Assembly (NCBI GenBank): GCA_022605955.1
Contig: JAKCOZ010000003.1
Coordinates: forward strand, 50,468,179-50,532,178
Direction of reading: 5' to 3'
DNA: 64,000 nucleotides
Origin: Rallus limicola
Taxonomy: Eukaryota > Chordata > Aves > Gruiformes > Rallidae
Shown in pieces: positions 35,052 to 47,900 of the stretch. Positions within the stretch are counted from its first letter, which is position 1. The number at the start of each line of letters is the position of its first letter. A program made the position numbers and the translations under genes. Below the pieces are notes generated by a model, which saw only the letters and a list, made by a program, of their open reading frames with translations, was not told the DNA's origin and did no database searches.

Positions 35052-36920
35052 TGCAGAAAATTTAGGTCACCTGCAAGACCACATTAAAGCATTGTCTTGT
35101 TTGCAACTTTATACAGGGTGTGATTTTTAGTCAGTTGTTCCTCCTCATTCACTGACTGACTATCTGTATGTGAGTGACAGCTTCAGGACTTTGTTGAACT
35201 GCTTTTAAATTCTGGGTGCTTGTTTTGGCTCTGAAATATATTTTAAGGCTGGATGTTGGATCATTTTACTTTGCCAAAACAAAAATTATTGGCTTCATCA
35301 TTCTTGAATTCTTGAAGTATATTCTGGGTTGAAAGGAATCTCTCACTATGGAATGGTTTAAAAAAAAATATCCAAAATTTTACTTCTATTTTGATAATTT
35401 ATGAAAATAAAGATTTATTTCTCTTCTCCAGCTGTAGCAATACTTCAAGGAAACATGACATCATTAAATTAGAATGTATACTTTGTCCACTAGAATGTTT
35501 GATCTTTTCTTCAGAGATCTGGCATAATAGTATGAGTAACCATTTCACAGGAATTTTTCTCAAGTGCTTTTATCATGTGAAGCTAAGAAATGTGGATAAG
35601 GAAATAGTAACTATTCCAAAGGTGTCCTAATTTTTTGAGGAAGAGAGCTATTCATGTATATTTATCTAGAAGAGAGAACTTGCAATGGATAGATGCCATC
35701 TTAAACAGGTCAGCCGGATATATGGTCTTAAAGAACAAAGAATTATTTTAACTGGCAGTTGTTTCTCAACAGCTTAGCTTTTTAAATGAATGTATGTGAA
35801 TTCATGATCTCAAATTTGGTTTAATGCCTTGTGTTAATTACATGAAATTTAAAGGGTTTTCATCACGTCTCTCAACTTGTTTACTCTTTAACTTCCAATA
35901 ACAGTGTCTTAACTAGTAATTATTTCACTCATCCAACTTTATAAAGGTCAGACTGATGTCTGCTCCTTTGTTGTCTGCTGCCAAATAGCTTATCATGCAT
36001 TTGGATGTGAAATGGGGTTAAAGGTTTAGCACCTGACTTAGACAATGGTCTCCCTTACTACTAAAGTTTCAGATTTCATTTAGGGTCTGATTACAGACGC
36101 CCTGAAGAATAATTTGTCCCACTCAACCTGTGCTCAAATGCAAAGGTCAAGTTCTCATTGTATGTGACAATAAAACAAAACTAGTCATTATTCTGTCTCT
36201 CAAATGGGATGAAGAGATTTTAGTTCCAGCAATGACATAAGTAAATCTTAGAGAATGTGAAACTTCTTGAGGAGTTTAGCAAGTGCACTCTCCCTAAAAA
36301 TGAACAACACTGGATATAGAAAGTTAATAATCTTTGAAAACAAAACCATTCAAAAACTGATAGCACAAGAAAGACAACTACTAAGCCTACCACCTTGCCA
36401 ACTAAAGAAACTTATACTAATAGGAAAAAGTATTAAAAGTACTGAAAATTAATAACTGCTAAAAGGTCAGATTCAGCAACAGTATCAACAATAATGATGT
36501 AGCTTTTCAATTACTTAGTCCAACCTTAGACAGGGAAATAAATGAAGTTACTAAAAGTTACCTCCAGCTGGAAAGAAAAGTCCTTGTGTTTATGATTCAA
36601 ATGCTGAATTCTTACTTGAGTTCCAAATGTAACTGAATAAATTAATGGAGAAAAATAATTAATTATGAGTTGTTATTATAAGCCATGGCGCCAACTTCAG
36701 CTCAGTGCATTGCTGATCCACGGCTTGCTGAAATTTGCGAGTGGGTTATGGAGAGGCATTTTTACATGTTCACTCTCCCATTGGCATTGTCTACTTGCCA
36801 GTGTGGGAGAGGGTCCCAGACTAAACCCTTAGGTGAGACATGCATGGCCAGCCATTCTTAACTCATGGCTGTCCATTTCTAGTGATGTTTCCATGCAATC
36901 CAACTTGCTCTCTCTGCTAT
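35052..36920. other. Intergenic, nothing recognised
   Basis: AT-rich spacer without a recognised gene or repeat. Confidence 0.4.
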
Positions 36921-37417
36921 AGAACAGAATAAACTATTTCAGTTAGAAGGGACCTACAGTATTTACCTAGTGCGACTGCCTGACCAATGCAGGGTAGTGA
37001 CCAAATTAAAGGATGTTATTAAGGGCATTGTCCACCTGACCCTTAAACACTGACAGCCCTGGGGCATCAACCACCTTTCCAGGAAGCCTGTTCCAGTGCT
37101 TGACCACGCTCTTGGTAAAGAAATGCTTCCTAATGTCCAGTCTAAACCTTCCTTGGTACATCTTTAATCATTCCAAGTGTCCTATCACTGGATCTGAGGG
37201 AGAGGAGCTCAGCACCTTCCTCCCCATGTTCCCTCCTCAGGAAGCTGCAGAGAGCAATGAGGTTGCTCCTCAGCCTCCCTCCCTACAAGCTGGACAAGAC
37301 CAAAGTCCTCAGCTGGTCCTCACAGTCCTTTCACCGGCTTTGGTGCCTCCCTGTGGATGCAATCAAGGACATTTCGTTCTTAAATGGTCGGGCCCAGCAC
37401 TGCACACAGTGCTCAAG
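36921..37417 (-). mobile_element. CR1 LINE 3' fragment (minus)
   Basis: It starts with a degraded inverted 3' end (TTCAGTTAGAAGGGACCTAC) and continues with CAGGAAGCCTGTTCCAGTGC, GTAAAGAAATGCTTCCTAAT and CAATGAGGTTGCTCCTCAGC to GCACTGCACACAGTGCTCAA. More diverged than the copy at 18674. Confidence 0.88.
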
Positions 37418-40400
37418 CAGATGTTATTTATGAATGTATTAGAATTTATTTATGAAGACAGAAATATATGACCTCTCTTTGGAATGAGAGTGAGAGGACA
37501 CAGGATAATAAAACGTCCTTTCCATTTTTTTCCTATTTTGAAAAGAGTGGAAAACCTCTGACCAGAGAAGGCTGTGGATGATCTATGTCTAGACAGTGGA
37601 TAGACTGTGACTATAGAGAAGGATGAATTCGGCAGAAGTGTGACTCAAATCATGACTCAGCTTCCAGGCTACTGCTTGCTATGAGCATAGCTACAGAGGA
37701 GAGCGGGTGAAAGCAAGAGCCAACATAGTTTTCGCTGTCACAGGCTTATACAATTTGACCGTGGTCTAGAGATGACACTGATAGTTCTTAAAAAACTATT
37801 TCATGTTCTTAAGAGAATTTCAGTTGGCATTTTGCAACCAAAAATGTGACCTTCTCTGCTTATAACTCGATTGCTTAATATTTCCCACCAGAAAAAAACC
37901 CTCTTCCTCTTAAATCTCTTGCGCCCTTTTTTACAAGAGCTGTTTGAGAAAAAGAATACCAGGACTGAAAGAACTGTTTTGTTTAGTTTTGTTTTTCGTT
38001 TTTTTTTTTTTTTTTTTTTTTCTACCCAGTCAAATCCTATCCAGGTCTGGCTGAGCTATCCAAAGTATTAAATTGCCAGAATTTTTTTTCTGAGAAGACA
38101 GAAAAAGGCAATGTGCTAAAATAACTCCACGTATGAACTCAGCTGGGCTCACACTGCTGCTGCCAGAGTGACAGCTGCTGCTTCACTAAGAACATCTGAG
38201 ACTGCCAGTGGGGGTGAGAGGGAAGATCGGGGCAAGAGTCCAGCCCTGCACAGATCCATCACTACCATTGAACTTGTGGGACTCCCAAAAAAGGTAAAGC
38301 ATAGGCTGGTTGGTTTTGTGGTTTTTTTTTTTTTTTCTTTTTTCCTTTATCATTGTAACTTTAATTTCTTCCTGACAGGCTTGAGCTTCTCCCTTCTCCC
38401 TCCCAGTGACTTGGTGAGGGTCTCACAAAGTTCTTGCATTTCTTCTGGTGTTAATATCACTCTACATGGATTTGCCAACTCATGGTACCTCTGGGAATTG
38501 CACTAGGCAGGAAACATGCTGTTTTAATCTTCTCCATTCTGTGTCGTACCTACTTCTATTTACAGAAGTCCAAGATGTAAGAAAAAGTTTGAATATTTCT
38601 ATATAAGAAATACTGATCTCCCAGGTTAGAAAAAGGAGAGAGATAATGGGTGGGTTTATTCTACTCATTCTCACTCCTTGAGAGCCACTGTTTGGCACCA
38701 GTGATCCACTGAAGCTAGCACACTAACAAGTTCCCGGGCTTGTCAGTAATGCCTTTAAATGCTTCAGTGCTTAGTCTGCTGAATGGACTGACAACACACA
38801 GCTCCTCCCAACCATCACCAATGGTTTAGAGTGGCAGACAAGGTGCATTCTGTTTTTCTCAGTATAAAGCAGGAAGCTCTATACATATCATCCCTCTTCT
38901 CCACCCCCTCCTCCCCAAAACTCCCCCTTCTCCACAATTCCTGGGCAAAGCATTATACTGTTTCTGGAATCTAGTATTCAGAAGTTGGAGATGCCAAGCT
39001 TTATAATTTCATAGCTAATTTCTAATATAGTTGCTGCCTATTCTCAAGGGACTTCACATTTTCTTATTGCTGGGACTGAATGTGTCAATTCTGTGTGCAA
39101 TTGCAGAGATGGATGTAATTTTTAAACTTTATAGCACTTACGTTCTCAATAAGAACAAGTTCTTCTAATACAATCAGACTTTTTTGGAAGCAAGAAAGTA
39201 TAAGCTTTGTAGGGCTTCCCCAGATGGGAACTTACTAGGTTTATCGACAGGGCTGCAAACATACTGGGTCTGCCAGGTGCTGAACTTCAGTTGGCTGCTT
39301 TCCTAGTTCTCTGGCATGTATCTAAGCATAAGGTCTATCATTCTTTTAAAGACATCCTGTCTTATGTTCTTGGAGATTGTTTCATCATTTCTGACCAGAT
39401 GTTAGTAGTTCCTATGGAGAAAACCCTTCTTCTGAAAACTGGTTCTCTAGATCGTGGAGTTTCTCTTCCATCTCTTTGTCTGAATTTCTCACCTCTGTGG
39501 GAGAGAAAATATGTGCAAGTGAAAGCATTTTTTTGAACATGTCTGTCTTCTGTGATCGTCTCCTTTAGCTCAAGAGTGTAGAGTCTATAGATTCTTCTAT
39601 ATCTCTCTAGTTACATAGACTCCTAATGATGTCCCCATATCTTCTGCTGTTTCTGGAATAATCCTATTACCTTTCTCCCTTCATGGTCTAGCCAGTGTGG
39701 GTGGACTGGTTTCCCTTGGCTTCAGCCTCTCCTTAGTCTGAATGTGACTTTGCTTTCCAGAGGACCAGTGAGATTTAACAGTCTTCCATCACTGCTGGTC
39801 TGGGATACAGGTAATACAACTTTGATTGCATGAAGTTGATTCTACTTATGCAAGATGCTCAGTCATACAGTGGCAGTTTATATAACCTGTCTGCCTCATA
39901 GGTACATGAGCTGTAACTTGCAGCAGTAAACAGTAATGAAGATGGGTATCATGTGGCTCGAATTCTGGAGAAAGACTTGGAAGACTGGATTCCATTCCAG
40001 AATCAGTGATCATGGGAAAAGTTCCTTAATATTGTGTCTCCCTAGGCATGTGTTAGATTGAGAGGAACTCTACACTCATATTTTTTAATAAGTGCTGTGT
40101 AGAGCACGGGGTTTTGCTTTCTTTGCATACAAAATGAGTACTAGATCTTAGTCAGACCCTCCAGGCTTTATTAAAAGGCAAAGGATACTACTAATAAAGC
40201 ATATCTTTTTTCTCTCTCTTCCCCTACTCTACCTCTTTTTTTTTGGTTGACTTTTTTTTTGTTGGTGGGCATGTCTTCTACTAGACATCCATATAGCTTA
40301 CTTTCAAAGGGGGGATACTGGGCGTAATTAATTTTCAGTCTGTCTTAGTGCTACTGTTCTATTAACAAATTTATAATAGGTTCTAGATACTGAAATATGA

Positions 40401-43400
40401 ATCATTAGTAAGTATCAAGTTGACTTAGAGGTTCTTAGGGTCTTGAAGCATCTCCATCCTGAGCAAAATACAAGCACATACATATGATGCAGCATAGTTT
40501 TTTGCAGGATTACCTACTAAGGTGTGCAAGTAATTCATCCAGACTGTACAACACTGTTCTCCCTCCCTGCAGAACTGATTATCTACATTGCTTATATTGC
40601 TTTGGTAGTGAAGTCATCAGTTAACCGTGCATCTAGTGGTGACATTAGCAATGGCTGAGCTTATTCCTGTGTATCTGTAGAGATAAATCACTGGGTTCCT
40701 AAACAAATATATGTACATAGGATTTTCCTTTTTTCCTTCCCCCCCTCCACCAAAAAAAAAATCTGCTACGCATCTGCTGTTTCTTCAGCTTGTTTTTTGT
40801 ATCCACATAATGTAGCCTTAACTACAGACTGTTCTTGTTTACTGTAAGCAGGAGTTTCACATTCTTTTACATATTGTTTTGCTAAATCATTATATAGTTA
40901 CATGCTGGATGAAATCCTTCTGCTTCTGACGTAGGATGTGTATTCATGGATCATATGTTCCATTCCTTGCATATTTTCCGTGTTTCTTTGCGCACTGTTC
41001 AAAAGATTTCCTTCACTAAACTATCAGGGAGAATACGATTATCTTTTACAATCTGGTATTTGTTGGCATTCCTGCTGTATAAAATAAAATCAGCATCTGG
41101 AGACATGAACAACTTGTTTATTAAACTATTGTGTGTTTGTTTATACCTCAAGTAGTTCAACACACAGCGCTTGTTTCCTCTATAATCAGAGAAACCTTAT
41201 TCTTCATGTAAGGTTCACTAGTGGATTATACCTGCTGATTGATCAGAAGAGTAAACAGAATTTCTCTTGTAGCCTGCCTGCAGATCTCTGCTTCCATTGT
41301 TCACATCTGCTATTTTCAATGCTGCCCTAGTGAGTAGGATTTCCCTGCTGGTTCCAGAGCTGGGTGTAATAGCAACACGCCTTTCCTTCCATGTAATTTG
41401 CGGGTGTGCAGTGCAAGGGGTGATTCTGTAGACACTGCTTATATACTTAGCCTCTACAGAGGAGTTGGAAACTGACACCTCTGTAAGAACTTCATGGATT
41501 ACATGTAATCCTAGGGAAGCTAAGCACAATTGCATGCTGCAGGAGACAGTAAATCTGTAGATGCTTCGCTCATGTATAGTTGGTCATGTACAAGACACTT
41601 GTGAAACTGCAGAAAGAAATGTGAAACCTAAGGGATGAACTTTGCAACCTGCAATGAGATTTAAAGCATGTTGAGACAATTGGAATATATTGGAATGTAA
41701 CTTAAGCTTGCATTCTTCTTTTGGACAACCTAATTGCCCCTGACTGGAGCAGCCCTTTTTTTCACAGGTCCCAACTTAGCAAAGGAGAGGTGAGGAAGGA
41801 AATGTCCCCTATCAGCACTTTCCCATAGAGTCAGCTGCAGCTGCCAAGCAGCCTCACTCACACCTAGGCTGTCCCTGATTCTTCCAATCAGTTAAACATT
41901 CAGTCTACTATGCCCAGACACTTTCGTGTATGAAAATGGGATTCCCCTTTAGTCTGCCAGAAAGACTAACCTCCAGGCACGTAAGAGGTGAAGTTCCTGC
42001 TTGATATGTTTTCCTTTTAATCTGTACGCTATAGTGTTTCAAAAGTTTTCAGCTAACAAATATATCTCAAATATCGACAAAGAGAAACCATTTGTGGGTG
42101 AACCATTTAAAAAAGAAAAAAGAAAAAAAAAAGTAGCTGTCAGAGGAATGCATGACTTTTAAGGTTGCTAACTTTATTAGTAGATGTGAAGTTGATACCT
42201 GTGTGGCAGACCCAGAAACACAATAAATCAGGGAGTTCTGAAAGAGAGCCTAGTACAGCAAGAATAAATTACATGCAGAAATCTCCTATTATGGAGATGA
42301 ATAATTTAACAAGATAGAAAAAAATGAAATGCCTAGGATATGATATCTTAAGGACTGAAGGATTAACTGTGTTGCTTTACATCAGACATTCCAGTTACTT
42401 AGTGAAGGCTTTTCTTTACTGTGGATTTTGTTTCAGTAAACTATTTGGTTTTAAATTTAACTATGCTAAACTGGCAATGTGATACTGTCCAGAATTATAC
42501 AGCAAATAAGGGAATGGTACCAATTTATTATGGTATTGCAGTGGATTTTGCTTTCAAAACACCGAATGTGGATGTCAAGCTACGTATATCTCCTGCACTG
42601 GTGGAAATGGTGGGGGGTAATGCTAACACACTTTGTGATCATGAGAAGAGACCAGAGACCGACACTTTTTGAGGGAGCAGCTGAGAGTTGTGGTAGGTTG
42701 CTTGTTGAGAAAACTTGAGGTAGCTCTTTATCTTTTTAATTGTGAAAGTCATGAAAAGAAGAAAAAGGTGTAAGAGGAATGTTTTTAGCAGGGGGGTGAT
42801 GGAAGCATTCTCCACCCTACCTGCAGAGCCTGTCATAATCTCAGTGGGTGGTAGGAAGGAAGGACTATGAAGTCTATTTTGGGGGGGAAAGGCAAGACTC
42901 TGCCTGAATTAGTCTGAAAAAGCCCACTTTTTTTCTCCCTTGTTTTACAGCAGCAGGAAGCTGAAGTTGAAATTTACAGGGTTTCCTTTTTCAGTTTGGA
43001 GAAGTGGCTTGCAAAGGTAGTGAACTCAAGTTCCAAGTCTGTGAACCCATTATATTTCTTTCTTGTATTTTGTCCAACAGAATCTGGGCTGGTGACAAGG
43101 CTGCCAAAGGATATAGATAACCGAAGATTTTGTATGCATCCCATAGGCATGATTAGAATATTTTTCAAATTTCCAGGTTAAATTTTATATTATCCCTTAA
43201 AAATATATTTAATATTTTATGCGTATGTGTAGTATCACTTCCATTTAGCCCTTTTGTTAGCAAAAGCTCCTCTTTGGAGGTGGCTGCTCTTCAGTCATTG
43301 TGGAATTGTAAAATCTTTGAATAAAGTTATTCCTTTTATCTGTTACTCAGAAATCTGTGGGAAATTCAGAATTTCTCCTAATTAATGGAAACAAGGTAAC

Positions 43401-44429
43401 TGGATGTTGTAACTGTTGATCTTCAGCGCACTGGGTTTTTTTCTTTTTGCATAGCAATTTTTGATCAAGAGCCATTTAAAAGGATATGATGCTGAAATAG
43501 CTTATGATTACTACATGTAGTGATAGATTGGAGGCCTGGGGAGGAGACTGCTTAGCTATGCAAAAAGACCTGATTCACAAGATTAAAGGCTTCCGTTTCT
43601 CTAATTCAAGTAATGATGCCCAGCAGGACAAGGTGGTCCAGATGGTCATCTGCAGCTAGTAACTGTCTTCTGGGAAAGTATCTAACACCACAAAATATCT
43701 GTAGAAGCTGTTGAATATAGGTGTCATTACAGCAAATACTGGAATGGGTTTTATAAAATACATTTTGCCAAGGAAACTTCAGAAGTGGTTAAGGCTCAGA
43801 CTGCGGGAGGAAGGAGAAAAGGGAAGGAATGTGAAGAATAGCCATATGGAAAAAGGATTCCTATATGCAAAATAGGAATTTATCAACATGGAGTATTCAG
43901 AGGGCACAGTACAGGAAGATAGCTCTGTAAGGTTAAATTTTCTTATCTTGTCAAAACCTATGTGTTTTTCATTAGATGAAGCGATAAATATTTGAAATGT
44001 ACTCTATACATTTTTATAAAATAAATATTGAGAATAAAAGATTTTGTTAGCTTGAAGCACTTCAGAAAAATAATTCAGAAAAAAATAATTAAAAAAACAA
44101 AGTGGTGTTGGTTTCAAATTGTCCAAACCCACATTTCAAAACCATGGAATTTTCTGCTAAAGACAACTTTGGCTCCATATGTTCTAGTGTGTAAATCCTG
44201 GTATGTTCCAGATTGTTTAAAGTGTTTCTTTTTTGGTTAATAATTGAGGATATAATTTCTTGTCCCACTTCTTATCTCTGTGGTAAATGATGGACTTTTA
44301 AATCTTAAACCCCAGGACCATGCAGATGGCTTTCCAGGAAGGGCTGTTATTAATGCATCAAGCTGCCACCTGTAATCTGAAAATAAGAATTAAAAAAATC
44401 TTTCTCTAATCAGATTTTATGGAAGGATG
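37418..44429. other. Intergenic, mostly unrecognised
   Basis: AT-rich sequence. It includes a 23-base T run at 37999-38021, further T tracts near 38323, and C- or T-rich patches near 40740. An 83-codon + frame at 42421-42672 and a 61-codon frame at 42996-43181 have no recognised domain. No transposon recognised. Confidence 0.4.
37999..38021 (+). repeat. Poly-T tract
   Basis: A run of 23 T residues, prone to length polymorphism and sequencing error. Confidence 0.9.
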
Positions 44430-44990
44430 TTTCACTATAAGCAGAAACATTAGAGCAGAGGAACACCACAGCAATTGCACTGGGAACATAAATCCAGTTT
44501 GTGTAGCTTTCTGTCATTAATTTGAAAAAAGTCACTGCTAAGGACAAGCGGTGCTCTTTGGGAATGTTTTAGCTGATGCTACGAATGTTCGACTTGCCAT
44601 CTGACTACGCTGGGAGATTTGCCTGTTGACTGAAATATATTCTGTTGTTTCAACAGTGAAGCTGTGATTTTTCTTCCTTCTCCCCCCACCCCGCCCCCAT
44701 TTCCCCCCGCCTCCTCCCCACCCCTTGTTACATGCTTCCCTGTTTCCACAGAAAGCAATCCTAGATAAGCAGATTAATATGTAGGATAGCTCCTCTTCAT
44801 TGTTCTGTGCAGCACTTCCAGCTTTTCACAGCCAGTTGGACTTGTTAGGAGGAGCTAAGCGATTGGTTATTTCCTGGGCTCCGTTTCATAAATTATAGCC
44901 CAGCATGCACGAGCATGATTCTTACAGTTGCAGTAATCCAGAGGCCTGTCAGTTCCTGACTTTATGCATGTTTCTTCCTACTTGTTTTAT
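44430..44990. promoter_or_regulatory. Candidate regulatory or promoter-like block
   Basis: This block looks less AT-decayed than its surroundings. It holds a C-rich tract at 44682-44725 (with CCCCCCACCCCGCCCCC). Further on there is an inverted CCAAT box (ATTGG at 44862-44866), about 20 bases before a TATA-like CATAAATTATAG (44887-44898). A distal upstream promoter or enhancer of the following gene (PDE4D by synteny) is possible. Without alignment this remains a suggestion. Confidence 0.25.
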
Positions 44991-47900
44991 AATATTGCAC
45001 TGGAATTTCCTGTCTTAGATAGTTTGCTATTGCATCTTCAGGACTCTGTGAGTAATTTTGACTTTTTCAACTCTGTTAATTACATACCGTAAACAAGAAT
45101 GGTTGTGTTTAGGAAGGAGGTCACTAGCAGCTAACATGTGAGATTCTGTGCTGTGTGGGTTAGGTACAGATAACTTTGTAGCTCTTCTTTTGCCATAGTT
45201 AAATAGCTTCATGATGTTGCATGTGGTCAGTGCATTTGGGGTTTATTCATTTTTGAAATGGGCTGTGTTTGGTCCCTATATTCTTTTGTTCTTCTATAAT
45301 AAAATGCAATGATGCTGTATTGCACTCCATTTGAGCCTAACCCAGACATGTGGCTTGCCTTACATTTTCACAGTTTGTATATTGTATACCAGCAATTATC
45401 AGCCTGCAGTATAATAAAGAACCCCTGCTCCTCTCACACTTTCCCCCTGCATCTTCTCTAAATAGGAACAGGCTTACCAGCAAAAAAGCAGGACAGTGTT
45501 AACATCTATTATTTTAAGCAACTGTAAAGCTTAAATAACACAAAAAAGCCTTCTCTCAACCCCCCCGCCCCCCTTTTAAAAATTTTTTTTTATGCTGCTA
45601 TGAAGCTTTCCTTTAATTTATAGAGGTTGTTTTTGTGGCAAGCAAAATGCCAGCATGTTAGAGTTCACACGTTTGAAAACAAATTCTACTCACAGTGAAT
45701 TAGAAACCAGTGGGAAATGCTGTTCAGGATCTGTGGTTTAATCAGATGGAGTTATCACAGTGACTCCCTTGTTGGTTTCCTGAGATTGTCGGGTGTTACC
45801 TCTGTGCAACTGAGGTTTAAAACAATAGAGCAGCAGATTGAAATCAGAAATTAGAAAGCTACTAAGCTAGTGCTCTACACCTCTCTAGTAAATGCTACAA
45901 GGTCAAATTCATTGCTATAAATTTATTACTTCATGCAAAGAACTTTCCACGTTGCTTGTTTTTCCACTGGAAACATAATATCATTGTGCGTTCTAATAAA
46001 GCTAGCATTTGTGGATAAATAGGTTGGGTTATACCAAGAAGTACATACTTTCTGCTGTCAGGATAGGAGCCTATGCTCTCTTGCTAGGTTTCCTTCTTGA
46101 AGCCATAGCTTTTCAGATGGATCTGTGTGAGTAAGTAATTTTAAAACTGTAAATACTCTTCAGAGAGTTGCCTTGCTCTTTCTAATGAATATTATAGATT
46201 CTGGGTATATATAAAATGCATTCCTAAAAATTATTAATTTTTTTTTTGGTGAGCGAATAAATTAATTTTTGAACCTGTAATATATACATGTAATTTCAGC
46301 AATAAGTTTATCCTTAATTGTGAAATATTTATGCAGAGGTTTTCTATATTTTCAACATCTAAAATTAAAAAAAAAAAATTGCTATTTGCTTTATAGCTAG
46401 CATTGCAGATAAACAATTTCTTTTATATTAGTGTCCTTATGCTTATTGAATTTCTTTTTGTGAGGAGTGTGCACGTGTATTACTTCAAACAGAGAGCTGT
46501 GCTTACGTTGCCCTATGGTGAATGCAATGTTGCTGCTTGCATGTCTTGAATTGTAATGCATAGAGTCATGCGGGATTAAAGTGACCACCCCAAACTGAAA
46601 GTCAACATTATGGTGATACTGTCAGAGGAATATTTTTTCAGATGTGAGTCAGTAAACTTCTTTAATTCCTCCAAATGACTTTATGAAGTTAAACAAAAAA
46701 AATTTTTTGCTCACAAGGGTAATGTTTGAGATAGATAACTTGCTGGCTTTACCTTAGTGGTCAGGTATAGTAAATAGGTATGTTCTTACATGTGTAATAT
46801 AAAACCTAAACCACAGTGAAATCAGCTTTTCTGAGATGCTATGTACAGACTGAGGTGGTGAATTATGGTATAACCTGTTAGTTTCTGTGACATTTCTAGA
46901 ATAAGAAATTCAAAGTAGGTAGCTCTCTTAGAAGTGAAGGTCTAGTTTCAGCAGTTTCTCTGACGTATGCAAAGCACAAGGAAACAACTTAGTGATATAT
47001 TAAACTTGAAGAATGTGGTATTGTGGTCTGAACAGCCATGTGACTTATCCTGTCTTATTTGAATGAAACTTATCCATGCTGTGATGATTTTTTTAATCTA
47101 TTCTGGTTTTTTAGCCCTGAAAGTTGCTACTTTAATTTTCCTGTGCTCAGCAAAAAATAAAAGAATATGGGGAAAAAAAAACCTGGCAAGTTTGAGTGAG
47201 TTTCTTATGGCACTGTGTCTGCTGTGATATTAAAGGGTGTACTGAGGAAAATCAGTCTGATGCTGTAGCTGACCTGAGTACATGCACTGTTTCAATACTG
47301 TTAATACCATGTTTCCAGGAACTGAAACTGTATTGATACAGAATTCTATAGGTGATGTTTGGAATCTAACTTACAGCAAGCAGTGCCTACAGGCTGGATC
47401 AAAGTCCTGTTGTGCTGGATGTTGTTCAAACAAGTAGTAAAAGGCAGTCCCTCCCCTTACGTGATTATAAACTAAACAGGATGGCAGGCACAGGATGGAA
47501 ATACGCACAATTTAAACATAACCTTGGGCAAGCCAGAGCAGGTCAGCAGCCAAAGAATGAGTGAAATCCTGGAATATGTCTGTGATACAACGTTGTGTGA
47601 GAGAGAAAGCTGTAGCTAAGAGCAGTGAAGGTCCCCATTAGGACATCTGTTTGGTCCCAGAAGCAGCACAGGTACCTTGTGCCAAGGCTAAGTAGCTTGT
47701 ACTGAACATTTTACCGCTTCTTGTACAGATGCTCCCTTAATTCAGTGCCTCCTTGTCTATACTGAAGCTACTTGAACAAACTTTCTGTCTCCTATTGTGT
47801 TAAGTAACTATTCCAATATTTAACACCCACTGTAGGAAGCCTAGATAGCTGCTGGTATTTTCAGAATTCTTCAAAAAGATTTCCCCAATTTTTTAGTAGG

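Noticed and set aside
38168..38506. 112-codon + frame with an AAG|GTAAAG donor-like site at 38293
   Set aside because: Low-complexity poly-T read-through makes up the second half. The first 40 codons do not match any PDE4D N-terminus I know.
42421..42672. 83-codon + frame starting MDFVSVNYLV
   Set aside because: No recognised domain, no good flanking splice sites and an overlapping open frame in another register. Kept as chance.
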